Positions 43,161 through 51,681 are shown, counted from the first letter of the stretch. The stretch is DNA of 64,000 bases from an uncultured Candidatus Actinomarina sp. (GCA_902533795.1 CACAND010000001.1:302844-366843), one strand, 5' to 3'. Made by a program: numbers and translations. Notes: generated by a model not told the origin, from the sequence alone.

Positions 43161-43256
43161 ATGAATTTTATAAACAGACATCATAAAGGATGGTCAGCTA
43201 TTTAGCCGGGTCTTTTTTGTATTGTTTAGATCCGGGTTTATCCCGGATTTTTTTGT
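43161..43256 (+). promoter_or_regulatory. Attenuator-like element with possible leader peptide and terminator
   Basis: A 14-codon frame starts at ATG 43161 and reads MNFINRHHKGWSAI, ending at TAG 43203-43205. It is followed by CCGGGTC (43207-43213), which can pair with GATCCGG (43229-43235). That strand can also pair with CCCGGA (43242-43247), forming a strong terminator followed by seven T residues. The mutually exclusive stems resemble transcription attenuation. No plus-strand gene follows for 590 nt, so this may instead be just the ogt terminator. Confidence 0.45.
43226..43254 (+). terminator. Rho-independent terminator
   Basis: TCCGGG (43231-43236), loop TTTAT, CCCGGA (43242-43247), then a run of seven T. 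A strong intrinsic terminator on the plus strand, downstream of ogt. Confidence 0.85.
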
Positions 43257-43331
43257 AACTTAAAGTTATCCCCTTGACTTTAAATTATAAAAACTTAGAT
43301 AATTGGTCTCCCTTTTATCTGAGTACGTACC

Positions 43332-43376
43332 GGAATTAAGGGCCTGTGGTAGTGGATATACCAGGCTCTTAATTCC
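43332..43376. repeat. Long near-perfect hairpin
   Basis: GGAATTAAG (43332-43340) pairs with CTTAATTCC (43368-43376), continuing through a G-T pair and GCCTG/CAGGC: about 15 bp with one wobble and a 15-nt loop. No T-tract follows on either strand. The role is unknown: a bidirectional stop, a small RNA or a repeat-element remnant. Confidence 0.7.
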
Positions 43377-43400
43377 AGGTTAATTTAAAAGTGTTGGTTT

Positions 43401-43583
43401 CTAATTAAATAAAATTGCAAAAAAGATAACAAATATATAAATATAAACACTTATTGAACCTCCAATTTTTAACAAATTATTAAGTGGGATTCCAATTTCA
43501 TTACAGTATTTACAGTTGCTTAAAAGATTAGGTGGGAAAGCCTTCTCCCAGATTTCATTTTTGATGCATTGCTTGCAATTCAC
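43401..43583 (-). CDS. Small zinc-ribbon membrane protein, start abutting tRNA-Ile
   Basis: 60 aa. Two CxxC motifs (CKQC at residues 3-6 and CKYC at about 24-27) form a likely zinc ribbon, followed by a membrane helix (GGSISVYIYIFVIFFAILF). The only start is GTG at 43583, the nucleotide directly after the CCA end of tRNA-Ile. No ribosome binding site is possible within the tRNA except by fortuity, so translation would be leaderless after tRNA processing. The paired CxxC motifs support coding. Function unknown. Confidence 0.5.
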   Translation of the reverse strand: MNCKQCIKNEIWEKAFPPNLLSNCKYCNEIGIPLNNLLKIGGSISVYIYIFVIFFAILFN

Positions 43584-43661
43584 TGGTGGGCCTAGTTAGA
43601 TTTGAACTAACGACCTCATCCTTATCAGGGATGCGCTCTAACCAGGCTGAGCTATAGGCCC
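43584..43661 (-). tRNA. tRNA-Ile(GAT)
   Basis: Cloverleaf with GGGCCTA acceptor, D-arm AGCTCAGCCTGGTTAGAGC, anticodon loop CTGATAA (anticodon GAT), T-arm GTTCAAATC, and encoded CCA at the 3' end (43584-43586). Not in an rRNA operon here. Confidence 0.95.
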
Positions 43662-43750
43662 TTTCGCTCTATCTACAATAGTAATAAATACAAAATATTT
43701 CTAAAATTTTTTCATTTACGAGTCAATACAAGGCATAATAAATGATGCGA

Positions 43751-43823
43751 GGGGATGTAGCTCAGCTGGAAGAGCACCTGCTTTGCAAGCAGGGGGTCGT
43801 GGGTTCAAGTCCCATCATCTCCA
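43751..43823 (+). tRNA. tRNA-Ala(TGC)
   Basis: Cloverleaf with acceptor GGGGATG/CATCTCC (one G-T pair), D-arm AGCTCAGCTGGAAGAGC, anticodon loop TTTGCAA (TGC), T-arm GGGTTCAAGTCCC. CCA is not encoded. Divergent from tRNA-Ile. Confidence 0.95.
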
Positions 43824-43843
43824 CAAAAAGGTATTCTTATATT

Positions 43844-44029
43844 ATGGATAAAAAAGATTTTGAAAACTTATCTGAAAAAGAACTAAAGCAACTTAAAGAC
43901 TCAATCGATGATGCAATCGAAGAAAAAAAGGTTCGTGATTCATTTAAAAAAAGCAATCCAAAAGCAGTTGCTATTGCATGGATACTAATTGCCGTATTGA
44001 TCTCAATATATAGATATATAACTTTTTAA
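43844..44029 (+). CDS. Small membrane protein with charged N terminus (61 aa)
   Basis: 61 aa from ATG 43844; a longer frame begins inside tRNA-Ala and is rejected. A charged helical region (residues 1-40, DKKDFENLSEKELKQLKDS) precedes one membrane helix (AVAIAWILIAVLISIY). The stop adjoins the next start. Not recognised. Confidence 0.6.
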   Translation: MDKKDFENLSEKELKQLKDSIDDAIEEKKVRDSFKKSNPKAVAIAWILIAVLISIYRYITF

Positions 44030-44263
44030 ATGGAATATTTAATAGCTTTATTAATTGGAGTTGTAATTTTTAGATTTTTAAAAAATTCGATTGGTTCACT
44101 AGCAAGTGTACCTCCAGAGATTGATCCAAGTGATGTTTTAGAGACGGCGCAATCATTTTTATGTAAAGCTTGCGGGACAGAATTAACAGTAAAATTACAA
44201 TCTGTTGTAGCTAACGAGCCACCCAAGCACTGCAAGGAAGAAATGACGCCTATAGAATATTAA
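44030..44263 (+). CDS. Small membrane protein with cysteine motif (77 aa)
   Basis: 77 aa starting right after the previous stop. N-terminal helix (EYLIALLIGVVIFRFL), then a soluble part with CKACGTELTVKL and a later PKHCKEEM, a possible metal-binding ribbon of three or four ligands. Likely cotranscribed with the 61-aa gene. Function unknown. Confidence 0.6.
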   Translation: MEYLIALLIGVVIFRFLKNSIGSLASVPPEIDPSDVLETAQSFLCKACGTELTVKLQSVVANEPPKHCKEEMTPIEY

Positions 44264-44291
44264 ATTTTTCAAAAAAATACTTTTTATTCAA

Positions 44292-44552
44292 CTAATTATA
44301 TTTTGTAGTCATTAGAAAGCCTATACCTATACAGCCTAAGCCACTCCATAAGTACCATCTTGATACTGACCCGGGTAATAATGTTAGATAATTTAATACT
44401 ATTAACAAAACACCAATGATCATAAGTGAAGACATTGTAAGGACAAACCACCTAGGTGAAGGCCCACTTACATCAGACATCTGAGAGGATATTTTTTTAG
44501 ACTTAGTAGGTCCAAGATTTTTTGTTTTATTTCTTTTTTTAGAGACAGGCAT
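44292..44552 (-). CDS. crgA: Cell-division protein CrgA
   Basis: 86 aa. Basic N terminus, then SPRWFVLTMSSLMIIGVLLIVLNYL and a second helix WYLWSGLGCIGIGFLMTTKY: the two-helix layout and SPRW motif of actinobacterial CrgA, a membrane coordinator of septal peptidoglycan synthesis. Located near pknB and pstP, as in mycobacteria. Good match despite divergence. Confidence 0.85.
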   Translation of the reverse strand: MPVSKKRNKTKNLGPTKSKKISSQMSDVSGPSPRWFVLTMSSLMIIGVLLIVLNYLTLLPGSVSRWYLWSGLGCIGIGFLMTTKYN

Positions 44553-44570
44553 AATTAAAAAATAGTATTC

Positions 44571-45398
44571 TTAAGAACTAATTTCAATTAATTTCTTATT
44601 CTTTATAGTGACCATTCCTTCACTTTCAAGTTTTTCTAAAATATGTTCAAGTCTATTTTCTTCTGTTTCAATAATCATATTTAAAGAAGATATATCAACA
44701 TTTTTGTTCACTATAAGGTGTTTAATAATTTTTCCTCTAATTTCTCGATCTGAACCTTTGAATGTTGTTTGAGTACTTTTTTTAACTTGTATGAACTTTT
44801 TACATTCATTATCAAATATGCATATATTGCACGAAGGACTTTTAGATGTACATATCTCAGAACCAAAGTCCATCAACACTTCATTAAATTTTCTTGACTT
44901 TATGTTTTTTAATATATTTTTTTGGTTTTCAATTATAAATTTTTTTGGATCTTTAGTTCCAAAAAATCTACTAAACACCCTCAAAACGTTCGTGTCCTGA
45001 GTTATTACCTTGTCATTATAAGCAAATGATAAAATAGCATTTTTAGTATATTCTCCAACTCCAGGAAGGATGTCGAATTCTGGATAAATTGAATCAAAGG
45101 AATTTTTGGACAAGATTTTTGAGGCTTCATGCAGCCTAATAGCTCTGCTGTTGTAGCCTAACCCAGACCACATTCCAAGGATTTCTTTTTTAGTAGCTTT
45201 AGACATTTCATTTGGGCTTGGAAACTTCCTTATAAATTTTTGATAATACTTATTAGCTCTATCTAATTGCGTTTGTTGAGAAATTACTTCTAGTAGAAGA
45301 ATTTTCCATGGATCTTCACTGTTTCTCCACGAATATTCTCTTGTATTTTTTATGGACCAACTTAATAATTTTTTTTTAAATATATGTTGTTTACTCAT
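44571..45398 (-). CDS. mutY: A/G-specific adenine glycosylase MutY
   Basis: 275 aa from ATG 45398 (a TTG at 45401 adds one residue). Excises A opposite 8-oxoG. Catalytic Glu in EVISQQTQ, helix-hairpin-helix LPGVGEYTKNAILSFAY, catalytic Asp in ITQDTNVLRVFSR (Gly to Thr relative to the common DGNV), and the 4Fe-4S cysteines CTSKSPSCNICIFDNEC. The C-terminal 8-oxoG recognition domain is absent or much reduced. Overlaps pknB by 8 nt. Confidence 0.9.
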   Translation of the reverse strand: MSKQHIFKKKLLSWSIKNTREYSWRNSEDPWKILLLEVISQQTQLDRANKYYQKFIRKFPSPNEMSKATKKEILGMWSGLGYNSRAIRLHEASKILSKNSFDSIYPEFDILPGVGEYTKNAILSFAYNDKVITQDTNVLRVFSRFFGTKDPKKFIIENQKNILKNIKSRKFNEVLMDFGSEICTSKSPSCNICIFDNECKKFIQVKKSTQTTFKGSDREIRGKIIKHLIVNKNVDISSLNMIIETEENRLEHILEKLESEGMVTIKNKKLIEISS

Positions 45399-47160
45399 CA
45401 AAGGTTAGCTCAACTACTCCTTCAGGCTCAAGAAATTCTCCTTTACGGGGCAACTGCTTTCTAACCAATCCATTAGTGTCACCACTTACAGTTGCTACAA
45501 GTCCTGCTTCTTCTAGTGCATCAATTGCAGCTTGATAATTTAAACCTTCAACTTCTGGAACCTCAATTTTTATTCCAAGTGACACAATAAGAGTAATTAA
45601 TTCATCAGGAGTGATAATTTCACCAGCTTCCGGTAGAGTTCCAGAAATGAGCCCTTCTTCAGTATCTTCAGAAAATTCCTCAATTGTTTTAAATTCTAAA
45701 CCCAGTGTTTCAAGAATTTGAGTGGCATCTTCAAGTGATTTTTTAGAAAGATCTCCAAGCTCAATCAAGCTAGGGCCAGATGAAATTACGAGATCTACAC
45801 TAGAACCGGGACTCATTTTTTTTCCAGCCATTGGATTTTGTGAAATTATAAAACCAATAGGAACATTGTCATCACTTACCTCTATTTTTTGACCAATTAT
45901 AAAACCACTTTCTTCTATAACGTAAACAGCTCTATCTGTTTCTAAATCTACTACATAAGGTATTGGATATGCTTCTGGTCCAACGGAAACAATTATTGTT
46001 ACTAATGTATCAGGATTAGTTGATGTATTTGCTGGGGGTTGTGTTCTGATGACAGCTCCTGAAGGGACGTCTGGATGAGCTGAATTTTCTATCCCAACTT
46101 TAAATCCTAAACTTTGTAGATCATTTAGAGCTTCAGTTTGACTGCTTCCAGTCAAATCTGGAACGTTAATGATCACCTGGGTACCTCCATCTACAGGTAA
46201 TCCATCAAAAATTCGAGTTAACGTCCATACCGTTCCTATAACAATTGTTAAAGAGATTATGAGTGCTGGTAAGGTAAACCTATATTTTATTTTTGGACTT
46301 GTTAGGTCAACTAGATTTTCTTGTGTTTGCATTGCTTGAAGCTGTGTTTTTTGCTGAAGGAGAACCGCTCTTAAATCTTCTGCATTTTTAAATCTATCTT
46401 TTGGATATTTATGAAGCAATTTCAATACTGCATTTTCAATACCTTTAGGAATGTCAGATCTGAAGACACTTAACTTTTCAGGTTTGTCAGTTATGTGCTT
46501 TGTTGCTGTTGCAATTGGTGTATCACCTTCAAAAGGAGGTCTGCCTGTAATAAGTTCATAAAGAACAGTCCCTAAAGAATATAAGTCAGATTCTTTAGAT
46601 ACAGGCTTACCCTGAGCCTGTTCTGGGGATATATAGCTCGCGGTACCAAGAATAGATCCTGTTTTTGTAATATCACTTTCTTCATTTTGAAGAGAAACAA
46701 TGCCAAAATCAGTAACTTTTACTTTTCCTTCGGGAGTTATCATTATATTTCCTGGTTTTATATCCCTGTGTACAAGGCCTTTTGAATGGGCTGCTTGTAA
46801 GCCACTTGAAACTTGAGCTCCAATAAAGAGGACATCATTTAAACTTATGGTTCTTCTTTTAGCAATTATGGACGTTAGTGTATTCCCTTCAATATATTCC
46901 ATTACAAAAAAAGGCTCATCACCTATTCCCCAATCAAAAATTTGAACGATGTTTGGGTGGTTTAAGTTGGCAGCTGTTTGAGCTTCTCTTTTAAATCTTT
47001 CTACAAACTTCTCCTGTTGAACATAATTTGGTTTTAGTGTTTTTATCGCAACAGTTCTTTTCAGTTGTTTATCATTTGCTTTGTAAACATAGGACATCCC
47101 ACCTTCCCCTAGAAGTTGAATAATCTCGTATCTTTCTTTTATTATTTGTCCTATTTCCAT
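45391..47160 (-). CDS. pknB: Serine/threonine protein kinase PknB with four PASTA domains
   Basis: 589 aa. Kinase domain residues 1-270: Lys40 in VAIKTL, HRDIKPGN, DFG in VTDFGIV. One membrane helix (LPALIISLTIVIGTVWTL). Outside the cell, four PASTA repeats run from about residue 330 to the end and bind muropeptides or lipid II. With PstP it controls cell-wall growth and division. The family is unmistakable. Confidence 0.96.
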   Translation of the reverse strand: MEIGQIIKERYEIIQLLGEGGMSYVYKANDKQLKRTVAIKTLKPNYVQQEKFVERFKREAQTAANLNHPNIVQIFDWGIGDEPFFVMEYIEGNTLTSIIAKRRTISLNDVLFIGAQVSSGLQAAHSKGLVHRDIKPGNIMITPEGKVKVTDFGIVSLQNEESDITKTGSILGTASYISPEQAQGKPVSKESDLYSLGTVLYELITGRPPFEGDTPIATATKHITDKPEKLSVFRSDIPKGIENAVLKLLHKYPKDRFKNAEDLRAVLLQQKTQLQAMQTQENLVDLTSPKIKYRFTLPALIISLTIVIGTVWTLTRIFDGLPVDGGTQVIINVPDLTGSSQTEALNDLQSLGFKVGIENSAHPDVPSGAVIRTQPPANTSTNPDTLVTIIVSVGPEAYPIPYVVDLETDRAVYVIEESGFIIGQKIEVSDDNVPIGFIISQNPMAGKKMSPGSSVDLVISSGPSLIELGDLSKKSLEDATQILETLGLEFKTIEEFSEDTEEGLISGTLPEAGEIITPDELITLIVSLGIKIEVPEVEGLNYQAAIDALEEAGLVATVSGDTNGLVRKQLPRKGEFLEPEGVVELTFDE

Positions 47161-47163
47161 AAT

Positions 47164-47817
47164 CTAAACTAAGTTAATTACAATTGCTGATACATTGTCT
47201 TTAGGATTTAATAACAACACCTCACTAACAAAGGTATCAGCACTTGTACCATCTTGCATTTTTTTCTTTATGTATTCTTCCCCAACTTCATTGTAAAGGC
47301 CATCACTACAAAGGAACACAACATCGCCAATCTGCAATTGAAAATCTACTTCTTGTATATTAAGTTTTTCATTTGATCCAAGTGCTTGTTTTAACACATT
47401 TTGATATCCTGGTACGTTTTGATCTTCTGTAACCTTGATCAAATTTCTATCTGACAATACATAGCATCTACTATCACCGACATGACCAATTTTCAGAAGT
47501 GCATCACTATTTATAGATATTGAGGTCATTGTTGTTCCCATTCCAAGAGATGATGGATTTTTCTCCTGATATTCTAAAATATTTTTATTTGCTTCTGTAA
47601 TTATTTGATTTAAATCTGTAATTTCTTCTAAAAGAGTGTCGGCAGCAATTTTACTTGCAATATCGCCATTAACATGACCACCAAGACCATCACAAACTGC
47701 TGCTTTAAAAGGTGGCTTTGAACTACCCGAAATAGGCGGAAATATGGTATCTTCATTTTTTTTTCTATTAGGCCCACACTCACTTTTTGCAGACCAAACA
47801 ATTTTAAAATCTTTCAT
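47164..47817 (-). CDS. pstP: PP2C-type protein phosphatase PstP
   Basis: 217 aa. PP2C motifs KNEDT, CDGLGGHVNGDIAS, GTTMTSI, GHVGDSRCY, LCSDGLY, and DNVSAIVI. Mn2+/Mg2+-dependent Ser/Thr phosphatase, the partner of PknB 3 nt downstream. It is only the catalytic domain; the membrane anchor seen in mycobacterial PstP is missing. Confidence 0.93.
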   Translation of the reverse strand: MKDFKIVWSAKSECGPNRKKNEDTIFPPISGSSKPPFKAAVCDGLGGHVNGDIASKIAADTLLEEITDLNQIITEANKNILEYQEKNPSSLGMGTTMTSISINSDALLKIGHVGDSRCYVLSDRNLIKVTEDQNVPGYQNVLKQALGSNEKLNIQEVDFQLQIGDVVFLCSDGLYNEVGEEYIKKKMQDGTSADTFVSEVLLLNPKDNVSAIVINLV

Positions 47818-47898
47818 TCACCAATAATCTTAGTTGTGAAATGTAATTGTATTTCTAGACTGTATAAAGAACAAGAATTAAAAAACATTGAGAACTCT

Positions 47899-48876
47899 AT
47901 GAATATAACACGGTATTTTATTGTAATAATTCTTAGCATTGGAATTGGATTTTTTGGATTACGTTTCTATGACAATTTTTCTGAATCTTCCGACCTAAAT
48001 ACTTTCCTCGAAGAAGCTTACGTGATCTCAACCCTTCACAATGAATCATCAAAAGACTACCAAAGGCTAATAAATTTTGATGAGCTAAACAGAGACGAAT
48101 TTGAATCAACGTTCATTGAGATCATTAGAAACGCTCAGGAAGCAAACAATATTTTGATTAACTCTGAGAGTCAATATAAAGGAAGCGAAAAAGAACTTTT
48201 AGAGATTGCAACTACATCTTGGCTTAAAGGATTGGAAACATTTCAAGTTTCAATATTAAATTTGGTTGACCAAGAATACACTCAAGCATTAGAAGAATCC
48301 ATTGCTGAAAGTATCTCAAGCTTATCAGTTGGAGATAAAGCTTATATTAATTTTTTGATTGAAATAAATAGTAAATCAGAAACCGAAAATATTTTTTTGC
48401 CTGATTTTTTTAATATTGAGTACACAGGGATTGAATCAAATGCATATCAATTTGCTGAAGTAATTGTAGACAAAGCCTTGGAAAATAAAAGTGGCTTGTT
48501 TCTAAAAAGAGATATTTCAGTAACGGGTGTTGAGTTTGTTCCCGAATCAATTGCAACCACAGAAGAGGGATACAAGGTCTTACTAGACAAAGAGGTTTCA
48601 CTACAGTTAGTGATCGCTAATGAAGGAAATGTAGAAGAGACAGAAGTCCTAATTCTAATTTTAGTAACAGATGAATTTGGTGAAACGGTATTTGAGAAAA
48701 GAACAAAATTAAATACCATTGGACCGTTTGAGAGTAAAAGCTATTACACAGAACCGCTAAAAATTGAAAAAGGAATTGTCTATGAGTGGTTTATACTTGT
48801 CGAAGAAACAGAAAATGAAGAAGATTTTGAAGACAACATATATTCAGTCAAAGCATTCATACCTCCCGAGGATTAG
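47899..48876 (+). CDS. Membrane-anchored extracellular protein of unknown function
   Basis: 325 aa from ATG 47899, chosen because the membrane helix starts at once (YFIVIILSIGIGFFGLRFY) and it leaves room for divergent promoters; GTG 47836 would give 346 aa. Outside is a helical region (about 35-150), then a beta-rich half resembling a CARDB-like fold (VTGVEFVPESI, LQLVIANEGNVEETEVLILILV). It is 3 nt upstream of serS and divergent from pstP. No family named. Confidence 0.65.
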   Translation: MNITRYFIVIILSIGIGFFGLRFYDNFSESSDLNTFLEEAYVISTLHNESSKDYQRLINFDELNRDEFESTFIEIIRNAQEANNILINSESQYKGSEKELLEIATTSWLKGLETFQVSILNLVDQEYTQALEESIAESISSLSVGDKAYINFLIEINSKSETENIFLPDFFNIEYTGIESNAYQFAEVIVDKALENKSGLFLKRDISVTGVEFVPESIATTEEGYKVLLDKEVSLQLVIANEGNVEETEVLILILVTDEFGETVFEKRTKLNTIGPFESKSYYTEPLKIEKGIVYEWFILVEETENEEDFEDNIYSVKAFIPPED

Positions 48877-48879
48877 TAA

Positions 48880-50130
48880 ATGATCGATCCCCAACTTTTA
48901 AAAACAAATATTGAAGCAATCGAAGAAAATATAAGAAAAAGAGACCTTAATATTGATTTAGATAAATTAAAACATCTTGATGAAAGTAGAAGAGCTTTAA
49001 AGTTTGAATCTGAAAAGCTACGATCTGAACAAAAAAAATTGGGCAAGGAAATTGCATCAGCATCCGAAAAAGACAAAGTTATCCTCTTAGAAAAGGCAGA
49101 AAAGATTAGCGATAAAGTAAAAAGTCTCTCTGAAGAAACACAGCAAAAAGATGAAGAATTTTTTGATGCATGGATAAAAATTCCAAACATAGTCAACTCT
49201 TCTTCTCCAGTGGGTAAGACTGATGAAGATAATAAAGAAATAAAGAAGGTAGGAGAGCCAAAGAACATTAAAAACCCGATGACACATTTAGAAATAGGTG
49301 AAAACCTTGGATTAATAGATGTAGAAAGAGCTTCTAAAATATCAGGTTCAAGATTTTCATATTTATTTGGAGATTTAGTAAAAATCCAATTTAACTTAGT
49401 TTCGTATACATTAAATAAATTATCAGAAAAAGGTTTCAATCCAACAATACCTCCAGTTTTAGTTCGTGAAAATGCATTATTTGGAACAGGATTTTTTCCT
49501 GATGACTCTGACCAAGTTTATGAAGTTCAAAATGATGACCTATTTTTGGTTGGGACATCTGAAGTTTCATTAGCGGCACTTCATACTGATGAAATCATAG
49601 ACATGAAGAACTTACCATTAAGATATGCTGGTTATTCAACTTGTTTCAGAAGAGAAGCAGGAACTTATGGCAAAGATACAAGTGGTATTTTTCGAGTTCA
49701 TCAATTTGATAAAGTTGAGATGTTCTCCTTTTGTGATCCAGAAAAATCAAATGAAGAACATGAACATATTCTCGCAATTGAAGAAGAAATACTTAAAGAT
49801 CTTGAAATTCCTTACAGAGTTGTTGATGTATGTACCGGAGACCTAGGAGCGTCTGCAGCAAAAAAATACGATATAGAGGCATGGATACCAAGTCAACAAA
49901 AGTATAGGGAAGTAACTTCATGTTCTAATACAACCGATTTTCAAGCAAGAAGATTAAACATGAGAACAAAAAATGAAGATGGAAATACTATATTGCATAC
50001 TCTAAATGGTACAGCTTTAGCAGTAGGAAGAATCTTAATTGCCTTACTTGAAAACAATCAGCAACCTGACGGAAGCGTAACGTTCTCTGATGATTTAGGA
50101 ACGATACTTGGAGTAAATAAATTAAGCTAG
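48880..50130 (+). CDS. serS: Seryl-tRNA synthetase
   Basis: 416 aa class II synthetase. N-terminal coiled-coil arm (25-105) that grips the long variable arm of tRNA-Ser. Catalytic core motifs: motif 2 with FRREAGTYGKDTSGIFRVHQFDKVE, and motif 3 with NGTALAVGRILIALLEN. Serine-tRNA genes of four anticodons lie within 1.5 kb downstream. Confidence 0.97.
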   Translation: MIDPQLLKTNIEAIEENIRKRDLNIDLDKLKHLDESRRALKFESEKLRSEQKKLGKEIASASEKDKVILLEKAEKISDKVKSLSEETQQKDEEFFDAWIKIPNIVNSSSPVGKTDEDNKEIKKVGEPKNIKNPMTHLEIGENLGLIDVERASKISGSRFSYLFGDLVKIQFNLVSYTLNKLSEKGFNPTIPPVLVRENALFGTGFFPDDSDQVYEVQNDDLFLVGTSEVSLAALHTDEIIDMKNLPLRYAGYSTCFRREAGTYGKDTSGIFRVHQFDKVEMFSFCDPEKSNEEHEHILAIEEEILKDLEIPYRVVDVCTGDLGASAAKKYDIEAWIPSQQKYREVTSCSNTTDFQARRLNMRTKNEDGNTILHTLNGTALAVGRILIALLENNQQPDGSVTFSDDLGTILGVNKLS

Positions 50131-50673
50131 GAATAAACTTGCAACCATACTTAATGCAAGAATCACATAAACAATTCTTTCTAATTTTTGATTACCTATA
50201 AGAAAATTCTGAAGACTTTCTCCAAGAAAAAGCCAAGTTATAACGCAAGGTCCGCCTACCAGTAAATAAATGAGATTTGCTTGTAAATGAGGTATCTGAA
50301 AAGCAGTCAAGCCTGATACTGCCATAACGACTCCTTTCGGATTAACCCACTGAAACAATGCAGCTTGTAGAAAAGTGAATGGTTTTTCTTCATCGCTACC
50401 TTCTTTTATCGTGGTTTTAGTTATTGCAACTCTATAAGCAATATATAAAATCACTATGTAGCCTGCATATTGTAGGTATTGAAAAATTACCTCTGGAACG
50501 TATGAAAGTAAATTACCTCCTAAGAAGAACAAAAAATTGAAACCTAACCAAATACCAAAAAAATGAGGCAGTGATCTTTTCCTTCCAAATCTTATTCCAG
50601 AAGCCATTAGCATTGAATTATTGGGCCCAGGAGTAATAGAAGTTACAAATGCAAAAATACCAAATTCAACCAT
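50122..50673 (-). CDS. LysE-family amino-acid exporter
   Basis: 183 aa, about six membrane helices. ITPGPNNSMLMASGIRFG at the N terminus and the WVNPKGVVMAVS segment are the LysE/RhtB signatures. Overlaps serS by 9 nt tail to tail. Substrate unknown. Confidence 0.88.
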   Translation of the reverse strand: MVEFGIFAFVTSITPGPNNSMLMASGIRFGRKRSLPHFFGIWLGFNFLFFLGGNLLSYVPEVIFQYLQYAGYIVILYIAYRVAITKTTIKEGSDEEKPFTFLQAALFQWVNPKGVVMAVSGLTAFQIPHLQANLIYLLVGGPCVITWLFLGESLQNFLIGNQKLERIVYVILALSMVASLFLA

Positions 50674-50719
50674 CAGAATATTGTAGGTTTATTTATGCTT
50701 TATAGAAGAGAATTTAAAG

Positions 50720-50808
50720 CGGAGGGAGTGGGATTCGAACCCACGGAGCCTTTAAAGACTCACGACATTTCGAGTGTCGCGCACTAGGCCGGACTATGCG
50801 ATCCCTCC
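50720..50808 (-). tRNA. tRNA-Ser(CGA)
   Basis: Acceptor GGAGGGA/TCCCTCC, long variable arm, anticodon loop CTCGAAA (CGA), T-arm GGGTTCGAATCCC. Discriminator G. Its first 30 nt are nearly identical to tRNA-Ser(GGA) on the opposite strand beyond tadA. Confidence 0.93.
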
Positions 50809-50826
50809 TAGAATAAGTTTAGGGAA

Positions 50827-51285
50827 ATGAATTATAAATCTGACATAGAAAAAATGGAAGTAGCCCTACAAGAAGCAAAAAGGGCTCTTGAAATAGATGA
50901 AGTTCCTATTGGTGCCGCTATTTTTGATGAAGAGGATAAGTTAATTGCAAAAGCTCACAACAGAAGAGAAATAGACCAAGATCCAACCGCGCATGCTGAA
51001 ATTCTTGTAATAAAAGAGGCATCTAAAATTTTAAAAACCTGGAGACTTGAAGGAACTACCCTTGCAATAACATTGGAGCCAGATCCAATGTGTGCGGGTG
51101 CTATTGTAAATGCAAGAATAAAGACACTTTTATATAGTTCTCCTAATTTAAAGTCAGGAGCCGCATACACCTTATATAATATTCCTCAAGATAAAAGGCT
51201 AAATCACTTTGTTGAGATAAGAGATAATATTTTGTCCCATGAATCTGAAGTTATATTATCCTCTTTCTTTGAAAGTAAGAGATAA
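50827..51285 (+). CDS. tadA: tRNA adenosine deaminase TadA with altered zinc ligand
   Basis: 152 aa. Converts A34 to inosine in tRNA-Arg(ACG), which is encoded 0.3 kb downstream. HAE (56-58) supplies the zinc His and catalytic Glu. The second motif reads EPDPMCAGA: Asp86 replaces the first Cys of the usual PCxxC, while Cys89 is kept. The codon is GAT (51094-51096 region), not a one-base change from TGT. Other family features remain: VPIGAAIFD, HNRR, SGAAYTLYNI. Either Asp coordinates zinc or activity is changed; guanine/cytosine deaminase is less likely. Confidence 0.88.
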   Translation: MNYKSDIEKMEVALQEAKRALEIDEVPIGAAIFDEEDKLIAKAHNRREIDQDPTAHAEILVIKEASKILKTWRLEGTTLAITLEPDPMCAGAIVNARIKTLLYSSPNLKSGAAYTLYNIPQDKRLNHFVEIRDNILSHESEVILSSFFESKR

Positions 51286-51313
51286 GTAAACTTATATTTT
51301 AGATCTTTTACAT

Positions 51314-51402
51314 GGAGGGATCGCATAGTCTGGCCTAGTGCGCACGCTTGGAAAGCGTGTAAGGGTTTATCCCCTTCGAGGGTTCGAATCCCTCTCCCTC
51401 CG
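51314..51402 (+). tRNA. tRNA-Ser(GGA)
   Basis: Acceptor GGAGGGA/TCCCTCC, anticodon loop TTGGAAA (GGA), long variable arm, T-arm GGGTTCGAATCCC. Shares its 5' third with tRNA-Ser(CGA). Confidence 0.94.
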
Positions 51403-51421
51403 CACAAAAGATTTTAAATTT

Positions 51422-51507
51422 GGAGGGATGGCCGAGCGGACGAAGGCGTTAGTCTTGAAAACTAATGTATGTATTCCATACCGTGGGTTCGAATCCCACT
51501 CCCTCCG
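51422..51507 (+). tRNA. tRNA-Ser(TGA)
   Basis: Acceptor GGAGGGA/TCCCTCC, anticodon loop CTTGAAA (TGA), stem TTAGT/ACTAA, variable arm, T-arm GGGTTCGAATCCC. 19 nt after tRNA-Ser(GGA). Confidence 0.94.
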
Positions 51508-51514
51508 CATGCTT

Positions 51515-51606
<92 letters not shown>

Positions 51607-51607
51607 A

Positions 51608-51681
<74 letters not shown>

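Noticed and set aside
43742..43843. N-terminal extension of the 61-aa protein
   Set aside because: It translates tRNA-Ala; ATG 43844 is the sensible start.
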